The translations under genes were made by a program, and so were the position numbers. Under the pieces are notes generated by a model, which saw only the letters and a program-made list of their open reading frames with translations, was not told the DNA's origin and did no database searches. 11,962 bases of DNA, from assembly GCA_017508315.1 (NCBI GenBank), contig JAFVZE010000060.1:1-11962 (forward strand), in the 5' to 3' direction. Position 1 is the stretch's first letter, and every line of letters begins with the position of its first letter. The stretch is from Kiritimatiellia bacterium (GTDB lineage Bacteria > Verrucomicrobiota > Kiritimatiellia > RFP12 > UBA1067). Shown piece by piece: positions 7,525 through 11,962 of this stretch.

Positions 7525-7540
7525 GCGCGCCGAAGCGCGC
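7525..7540 (+). other. Perfect GC hairpin in the 5' leader of the barrel-enzyme gene
   Basis: GCGCGC-CGAA-GCGCGC forms a perfect 6-bp stem with a 4-base loop. It lies in a leader of about 100 bases between the predicted promoter (7478-7483) and the ATG at 7588. A weaker stem, CCCGG/CCGGG (7494-7498 with 7508-7512), precedes it. No T-tract follows, so it is not a standard terminator. It may stabilise the mRNA or control translation. Confidence 0.45.
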
Positions 7541-7587
7541 GCCGGCAGTTTGAAGACACGTTTCACAGACAAAGGAAGGGATAGACC

Positions 7588-9255
7588 ATGACAATTGAAA
7601 AAACATCCGACGGAAGGCGCGCGGCGACGCCGAGACGCGGTGCTTTGTCCGGCGCGTGCAGGGCGGCGGTTTTTCTATCTGCCGTTACGGGTGCGGTCTG
7701 CGCCGCCGCTTTTGCGCAGGATGTCCCGACGGTGATGAACATCGTCAACTTCGTGCGGGGAAGCGACCCTCGTCATCCCGAGCGCGATCTGCTCGAGCCT
7801 CTGCGTGGGGAAATCGCCCTGAACACGAAGTACCGTCTGCCGAACACCATCCTTCTTCAGTACGATGCGCTTCTGCGCGGCGACATCGTGCAGGCGGCCA
7901 AAGAAGCCGAGCGGGACAGGACGGAATATGGGGTTTGGATGGAGATGTGCCGGCAGCTGATCGAGAAAGTTGGCATAAGCTGGCGGGGCCGTCCCGGATG
8001 GGACTGGGAATGGTTCGTAAATCCCGGTCTGCCGATGGGCTACGAGCCGGAGGAGCGCGAACGGATATGCGACGAGGTGTTCCGGCTGTTCAGGGACACG
8101 TTCGGATACTATCCGAAATCAGTCGGCGGCTGGCTGCTGGACGCGCACACGATGCGGTACCTGACGACGAAGTACGGCGTGGACGCCTTCTGCATCTGCC
8201 GCGAACAGGACTCGACCGACGCCTACGGGCTGCGCGGCGGCTACGCCAACGGCGCCTACTATCCTTCGCGGAAAGACGCGCTTTCGGCGGCGGTGGACAT
8301 GGCGAACGCGATCAGGACGCCGGTGTTCCGCATGCTGACTCCGGATCCCATCTACAACTACGGTCCGGGGTGGAACGAGCGCGGGCTGATGCGAAGTCCG
8401 CTCCCCTCTGTCGGCACGATCGAGCCCGGCTGCCCCGCGGGGCAGCGTCCCGACATCGTGGACTGGTTCTTCCGGGTCTATACGGGACCAGCGCGGCTGG
8501 GGTTCAGCTACATGCAGACGGGGCAGGAGAACAGCTTCGGCTGGGCCGCCATATCGAAAGGCCTGCCGAATCAGATGAAGATCATCTCCGAACTCGCGGC
8601 GGACGGGCGGATCAAGGTGATGACGCTCGGTGAAACGGGGCGCTGGTTCAAGTCGAGATATTCCGAAAACGTTCCGCAGACGCTTGTCGCGCTGGAGGAC
8701 TGGTCGGGCAACGGCTACAAGAGCGTATGGTATTCGTCGAAACGCTACCGCATGAACCTTTTCTTCGACGGCAGGCGCGTCTGTTTCCGCGACATCCACA
8801 AGTTCTGCGACGATCACCGCGAGACGTATCTTGAAAAGGCGTGCGCGAAGTGGTGCTGCAACTATTCCACTCCGCCGGTGGTGGACGGGTTTCAGCTGGC
8901 CGGAGACGGCGAAAGCGGCATGGCGGACTTCAAAGGGGAGTTCTGCAGCTTCGACGCGGAATCGGCCGACGACAGAACGTTGCGCGTCACGGCCGCGCGG
9001 ACGGACGGCTCGAAACTGGTTCTGGTGTTCCGCGAGGATGCGATCGACATGGATCTCGGAGATGCTTCGTTCCTGAGGTTTCGCGGCGGCGGCCCGTTCT
9101 TCGAAAGTCTCGAATTTCCGCCGGGAAGGATCGACATGGAATTCGAAGGGGTGAAATATTCCGTTTCCTACGACGGCAACCTCAAGCCGTCGCTCAAGGG
9201 ATGGACGCTTTTCCCGATCCGCGGCAGGGCGAGGCTGTCGTTCGGCCGGGAATAA
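7588..9255 (+). CDS. Secreted (beta/alpha)-barrel glycoside hydrolase/deacetylase-like enzyme, family uncharacterised
   Basis: This 555-residue protein has an N-terminal export signal: an Arg-rich start, a hydrophobic core at about 25-42, and a likely signal peptidase I cut after A-F-A (43). The mature protein resembles little-characterised secreted proteins of gut bacteria that look like NodB/GH57-type barrels. Conserved-looking blocks are Y-D-A-L-L-R (92-97), a W-R-G-R-P-G-W-D-W-E-W stretch (132-142), F-G-Y-Y-P-K-S-V-G-G-W (172-182), D-A-H-T (185-188), G-Q-E-N-S-F (312-317) and G-R-W-F-K (351-355). Asp/His and Glu residues in these blocks could be catalytic or metal-binding. The region after about 370 is beta-rich and may be a C-terminal sandwich. 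The ribosome site AAAGGAAGGG (7571-7580) is strong. The gene appears monocistronic under the duplicated promoter module. Its neighbours, an isomerase and a rhamnosidase-like enzyme, suggest glycan breakdown. The substrate is unknown. Confidence 0.8.
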   Translation: MTIEKTSDGRRAATPRRGALSGACRAAVFLSAVTGAVCAAAFAQDVPTVMNIVNFVRGSDPRHPERDLLEPLRGEIALNTKYRLPNTILLQYDALLRGDIVQAAKEAERDRTEYGVWMEMCRQLIEKVGISWRGRPGWDWEWFVNPGLPMGYEPEERERICDEVFRLFRDTFGYYPKSVGGWLLDAHTMRYLTTKYGVDAFCICREQDSTDAYGLRGGYANGAYYPSRKDALSAAVDMANAIRTPVFRMLTPDPIYNYGPGWNERGLMRSPLPSVGTIEPGCPAGQRPDIVDWFFRVYTGPARLGFSYMQTGQENSFGWAAISKGLPNQMKIISELAADGRIKVMTLGETGRWFKSRYSENVPQTLVALEDWSGNGYKSVWYSSKRYRMNLFFDGRRVCFRDIHKFCDDHRETYLEKACAKWCCNYSTPPVVDGFQLAGDGESGMADFKGEFCSFDAESADDRTLRVTAARTDGSKLVLVFREDAIDMDLGDASFLRFRGGGPFFESLEFPPGRIDMEFEGVKYSVSYDGNLKPSLKGWTLFPIRGRARLSFGRE

Positions 9256-9297
9256 GAATCAAGGTTTTTCGGCTGGCGTCGACCGGCGCAACGACAC

Positions 9298-9343
9298 ACC
9301 TGTCTATACAGGTATTGCGGTGGAAAACGGTATCGTGTAAAAT
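9298..9343 (+). promoter_or_regulatory. Operator plus promoter (copy 2), upstream of the isomerase-rhamnosidase unit
   Basis: The palindrome ACCTGTCTATACAGGT (9298-9313) has perfect 6-base arms (ACCTGT/ACAGGT) around four central bases. It is followed by TTGCGG (9315-9320), a 17-base spacer and TAAAAT (9338-9343). Distances match copy 1 base for base. The leader to the ATG at 9378 is only about 30 bases, shorter than in copy 1. The gap 9256-9297 shows no convincing terminator for the preceding gene. Confidence 0.8.
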
Positions 9344-9362
9344 TGAACCGTTATCCGACAAC
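9298..9362 (+). repeat. Direct repeat of a regulatory module, copy 2
   Basis: This copy matches 7438-7502 at 55 of 65 positions without gaps. Differences cluster in the -35/-10 spacer and after the -10, while the operator core, the -35 and the block around the -10 are unchanged. That is the pattern expected of selection on binding sites. Confidence 0.85.
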
Positions 9363-9377
9363 AGGGGAGCAGATCGC

Positions 9378-9983
9378 ATGAGAATGGTAAAGGACAAACA
9401 GATTCTGATGGCGGCCGACTTCGCCGGCTATCCGCTCAAGGAGGCTGTCAGGGTCTATCTTGAAAAGAAGGGGTGGACGGTGGAGGATATCGGCGTCAGG
9501 AACGGCTCCGATCCCGATGACGCCGAGCTTATGTTCCACCGCATCGGGCTTCGCGTCGGTTCGATGATAACCGAAAAAGAGTTCGAGCGCGCGCTCGTTT
9601 TCTGCGGCACCGGAATGGGGATCCATATCGCGGCGTCGAAGTGCCCGGGCGTGCACGCCGGCGTCGTGGAGTCGGTTCCCGCCGCATTCCGCGCCATAAC
9701 CGGCAACGGCGTGAACGTGCTCGCGATGGGCGCGTTCTACGTGACGCCGGAACTCGGCAAGCAGTGCGCGGACGCCTTCCTCTACAACGACTTCGGCTAC
9801 GGCTGGGAATGGTGGCCCGACTTCGACAGGTTCCATCAGATCGCCATCGACGAACTCGACGCCTTCGACTACGAAGAGTACAAGGCTAACGGATTCAGGG
9901 TGAAGCGTCTCGGCGACTGCAGCTGCGAACTTTACGACAGGCCGGAGGGGCTTTCGCCCGTTCCGCTCATGTGCAGACGGTGA
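9378..9983 (+). CDS. RpiB/LacA/LacB-like sugar-phosphate isomerase, atypical
   Basis: This is a 201-residue cytoplasmic protein of the ribose-5-phosphate isomerase B / galactose-6-phosphate isomerase fold. The family signature C-G-T-G-M-G-I-H-I-A-A-S-K (76-88) is intact, including Cys76 at the position of the RpiB catalytic base. N-V-L-A-M-G (113-118) matches the N-V-L-(A/C)-x-G block. Two usual features are missing. The D-H near the N-terminus reads D-F here (14-15), and the ring-opening His before N-V-L-A is replaced (A-I-T-G-N-G, 106-111). It also has about 50 extra residues compared with typical 150-residue RpiB. The frame is open far upstream, but ATG 9378 follows GGGGAG (9364-9369) at 8 bases, lies after the promoter, and begins where the family begins. 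It is operonic with the next gene (12-base gap). An open-chain or unusual substrate is plausible but unproven. Confidence 0.85.
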   Translation: MRMVKDKQILMAADFAGYPLKEAVRVYLEKKGWTVEDIGVRNGSDPDDAELMFHRIGLRVGSMITEKEFERALVFCGTGMGIHIAASKCPGVHAGVVESVPAAFRAITGNGVNVLAMGAFYVTPELGKQCADAFLYNDFGYGWEWWPDFDRFHQIAIDELDAFDYEEYKANGFRVKRLGDCSCELYDRPEGLSPVPLMCRR

Positions 9984-9995
9984 CGGAGGGGGATC

Positions 9996-11681
9996 ATGGG
10001 GGCGATGTTTTTTTCTGTTGTTCTGGCGGCGGCGGTTCTTCCGGTCCGCCCGCTGCAGGTCAGCCGTGAAATGCCGGTGCGGACGGTCAAAAACGGATTG
10101 GGGCATACGGTTCATGATTTCGGCAGGGACGGCTTCGGGTGGCTGGAGATCAACGCCGCGGCCACGGGAACGTGCTTTCTCGTCTACGGGGAAAAACTCG
10201 GTTCCGACGACGTCGTCGACAGGTATCTGCCGCGGAATGTGCGGGTCGCCGCGGTCCGTTGGAATATCGAGCGCACCGGTTGGCAGCGCGTTCCTTTCGC
10301 GCCCGATATCCGCAATCTGTTTCCGGCCGGCGACGTCCAGCCCATCGACATCACTTCGCGGTTCGGCATAGTCGCCCCGTTTCGCGCCGTCGAGACCGTC
10401 TCCGCGCCGTTCCCTCTCGATGAATCGTCTTACCGCCGCTGCCGTCTGGCGTATCCGCTCGACATGACCGAGTCGTCGTTCACCTGCAGCGACAGACGCC
10501 TCTGCACGGTATGGGAATTCTGCAAATATTCGCTGTGGTCGACGTCGTTCACCGGCTACATCGTGGACGGCGACCGCGAGCGGATACCTTATGAGGCCGA
10601 TACGTATTCGACGCAGATGGCGCTTTACGGCATATGTTCGGATTACGCCTACGCCCGCAGGACGGTCGAATATCTTTATTCGCACCCCACCTGGCCGACG
10701 GAATTCAAGCAGAGCTCCATCATGAGCGCCTGGGCCGACTGGATGTACACGGGTGACCTGTCCTCCGTGCGCCGGCATTACGATGTTCTGAAAAACGAGA
10801 AACTTCTGATGAAGGCCGCGCGCGAGACGGACGGACTCCTCGTTACCGGCGGCGGCCCGTTCGCCGGCACCTCCCGCACGAACGAGTTCGGATATGCCGA
10901 TATAGTCGATTGGCCGGCGAGCGAAAGGGACGGTTTCGAATTCCGCCCGGTGAACGCGGTCGTGAACGCCTTTCATTTCCGCAATCTCGGTGAGATGGCC
11001 GATATCGCCTCCGCGCTCGGAAAGACCGCGGACGCGGAGATGTTCCGTTCGCGCGCCGCGCTGGTGAAGCGCTCCTACGTCCGGACTTTCTTCAATCCGG
11101 CGTCCGGGCTGTTTACGGACGGAGAAGGCTCATCCCATTCGTCGATCCACGTCAACGCCGCCGCGCTCGCTTTCGGGCTCGCCCCGGAAGGTTCGCGCGC
11201 GGAAATCGCAAAGTGGCTGGTCGGCCGCGGCATGGCGTGCAGCGTCTACTTCTCCAACTATCTGCTTCGGGCGCTGTTCGAGAACGGCCGCGGGAAAGAG
11301 GCGATCGCCCTGATGACGGCCGAGCACGACAGGAGTTGGCTCGGAATGCTTGCGCAGGGCGCCACGATGACGATGGAGAGCTGGAACGCGGAAGTGAAGC
11401 CCAATCTCGACTGGAATCATTCGTGGGCGGCGGTTCCCGCCGGGATGGCGGCGCGGTACATCTGCGGCGTCCGGCCGCTTGAGCCGGGCTTCGCAAAGAT
11501 ACTCGTCCGTCCGGAAACCGGAGATTTGACGGAGATATCGGCCAAAATTCCCACCGCCAGGGGACCTGTGATGTTCGACTGCAAAGACGGCGTTCTCACG
11601 CTCGATCTTCCCGCGCCCGCGAAAGTGATATGGCGCGGCAGGGAAACGCATTGCGGTAAAGGAAGGTCGGTATTGAAGTGA
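9996..11681 (+). CDS. Alpha-L-rhamnosidase-like six-hairpin glycosidase (GH78 type)
   Basis: This is a 561-residue protein. The first 17 or so residues are hydrophobic and may be a signal peptide, though without the usual basic start. Residues about 20-150 are beta-rich. The (alpha/alpha)6 domain of Bac_rhamnosid type follows. D-G-D-R-E-R-I-P-Y-E-A-D (191-202) matches the GH78 motif holding the general acid Glu (here Glu195 by alignment) and substrate-binding Asp residues. D-I-V-D-W-P (302-307), T-M-E-S-W-N (459-464, with Glu461 the likely base) and W-N-H-S-W-A-A (473-479) are further family blocks. A beta-rich C-terminal domain (about 495-561) closes it. Known GH78 enzymes release alpha-L-rhamnose by inversion. 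It lacks the extra carbohydrate-binding domains of larger GH78 proteins. The Shine-Dalgarno GGAGGGGG (9985-9992) begins just after the isomerase stop. Co-expression with the isomerase is expected. Rhamnose specificity is inferred. Confidence 0.87.
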   Translation: MGAMFFSVVLAAAVLPVRPLQVSREMPVRTVKNGLGHTVHDFGRDGFGWLEINAAATGTCFLVYGEKLGSDDVVDRYLPRNVRVAAVRWNIERTGWQRVPFAPDIRNLFPAGDVQPIDITSRFGIVAPFRAVETVSAPFPLDESSYRRCRLAYPLDMTESSFTCSDRRLCTVWEFCKYSLWSTSFTGYIVDGDRERIPYEADTYSTQMALYGICSDYAYARRTVEYLYSHPTWPTEFKQSSIMSAWADWMYTGDLSSVRRHYDVLKNEKLLMKAARETDGLLVTGGGPFAGTSRTNEFGYADIVDWPASERDGFEFRPVNAVVNAFHFRNLGEMADIASALGKTADAEMFRSRAALVKRSYVRTFFNPASGLFTDGEGSSHSSIHVNAAALAFGLAPEGSRAEIAKWLVGRGMACSVYFSNYLLRALFENGRGKEAIALMTAEHDRSWLGMLAQGATMTMESWNAEVKPNLDWNHSWAAVPAGMAARYICGVRPLEPGFAKILVRPETGDLTEISAKIPTARGPVMFDCKDGVLTLDLPAPAKVIWRGRETHCGKGRSVLK

Positions 11682-11690
11682 TGGCTGTGA

Positions 11691-11713
11691 GCGGCCCCGG
11701 TCGCGTTTGATTT
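11691..11713 (+). terminator. Possible weak terminator after the rhamnosidase-like gene
   Basis: GCGGCCCCGGTCGC (11691-11704) can fold into a 5-bp stem, one pair being G-U, with a 4-base loop. It is followed by GTTTGATTT, which is only partly T-rich. It lies 10 bases after the stop codon, in the right place for a terminator, but the stem is short. Confidence 0.3.
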
Positions 11714-11742
11714 CAGGCAGCAACCTCTGCAAGGAAAGGAAA

Positions 11743-11962
11743 ATGAAAATGAAAATGTTCTTTTCAATCGCCGCGATGTGCGCATTGTCCGCGTCGCTGT
11801 CATACGGCGGGATGCAGATTTCCGCCGACGGAAACGCTTCGGTGCGTTATGTCGGCGAAGATACCGTGATAGTATGGGAGCGGGACGGATCGTTCACTGT
11901 GGACGGAGAGGGTGTTTTGGAAATGCTTGTTGTCGGCGGCGGCGGCGGAGGCGGAGGCGCCG
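11743..11962 (+). CDS. Exported glycine-rich protein, N-terminal part
   Basis: The gene runs off the window after 73 codons without a stop. The start M-K-M-K-M-F-F-S-I-A-A-M-C-A-L-S-A-S-L-S is a typical signal peptide, with a likely cut near S-Y-G (residues 20-22). The mature part has D-G-S-F-T-V-D-G-E-G-V-L-E-M-L-V-V followed by at least eight glycines. This resembles the glycine-rich domain in which a beta-strand ending in L-(V/I)-V-G leads into long Gly runs. Such domains occur in phage tail proteins and in large surface or adhesin-like proteins of Lentisphaerota and Kiritimatiellota. Three in-frame ATGs (11743, 11749, 11755) lie in a GAAAAT repeat, and the purine run AAGGAAAGGA (11731-11740) could serve the first or second. 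The function is not known. The rest of the protein would probably show repeats or an anchoring C-terminus. Confidence 0.75.
   Translation, partial: MKMKMFFSIAAMCALSASLSYGGMQISADGNASVRYVGEDTVIVWERDGSFTVDGEGVLEMLVVGGGGGGGGA

Noticed and set aside
7588..7720. Twin-arginine signal in the barrel enzyme (P-R-R-G-A-L)
   Set aside because: The residues after the two Arg do not match the R-R-x-F-L-K pattern and lie at poor distance from the hydrophobic core. An ordinary Sec signal fits better.
9256..9297. Terminator after the barrel-enzyme gene
   Set aside because: The short TTTTT run precedes rather than follows the GC-rich sequence, and no stable stem forms.
7438..9362. Mobile element bounded by the two 65-base direct repeats
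   Set aside because: No transposase or recombinase lies between them, and the repeats coincide exactly with promoter elements of the genes that follow. Regulatory conservation explains them better.
8841..9377. Upstream extension of the isomerase frame to an ATG at 8841
   Set aside because: It would overlap the end of the barrel-enzyme gene by over 400 bases and would span the promoter. Family similarity and the ribosome site support ATG 9378.
9351..10976. Minus-strand open frame of 541 codons across the isomerase and rhamnosidase genes
   Set aside because: Same codon-bias effect. It crosses two convincing plus-strand genes and their junction and has no recognisable motif.

Overview
The window looks like chromosomal DNA of a GC-rich Gram-negative bacterium. 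The sequence shows Tat and lipoprotein export signals, a PqiC-like envelope lipoprotein, secreted carbohydrate-active enzymes and a GntR/LacI hybrid regulator. A Lentisphaerota/Kiritimatiellota-type member of the PVC superphylum, perhaps gut-associated, fits best. That placement is inference from gene style, not from a marker gene. All supported genes are on the + strand. No stretch longer than about 190 bases lacks a gene, and I see no tRNA, rRNA, CRISPR array or insertion sequence.

Region 1 (1-2444): the 3' end of tsaE (tRNA t6A synthesis) is followed closely by a TetR-type regulator. After a 132-base gap with a 16-bp inverted repeat and AT-rich promoter-like sequence comes a Tat-exported, probably lipid-anchored oxidoreductase-fold protein of the GH109 type, expected to cleave terminal alpha-N-acetylgalactosamine by an NAD-dependent mechanism.

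Region 2 (2445-7399): carB has its own extended -10 promoter and no carA beside it. It is followed, each 13 nt apart, by an orphan PqiC/ABC-auxiliary lipoprotein and a GntR/LacI hybrid regulator, so the three may be one transcript.

Region 3 (7400-11681): a small carbohydrate locus. A secreted barrel-type enzyme of poorly characterised family stands alone. It is followed by a two-gene unit of an atypical RpiB/LacA/LacB-like isomerase and a GH78 alpha-L-rhamnosidase-like protein. Each of the two units is preceded by nearly the same 65-base element (55 of 65 identical): a TGT-N4-ACA palindrome, a TTGCGG -35 and a TAAAAT -10, spaced identically. The hybrid regulator encoded just upstream is the obvious candidate to bind both, giving a local regulon: extracellular or periplasmic attack on a glycan, then cytoplasmic isomerisation of a sugar phosphate.

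Region 4 (11682-11962): a weak hairpin, then the start of an exported protein whose glycine-rich domain runs off the window.

The most notable signals are the duplicated operator-promoter module and the isomerase that lacks the usual active-site histidines. Together with the barrel enzyme they suggest an undescribed sugar pathway, but no substrate can be read from the sequence.
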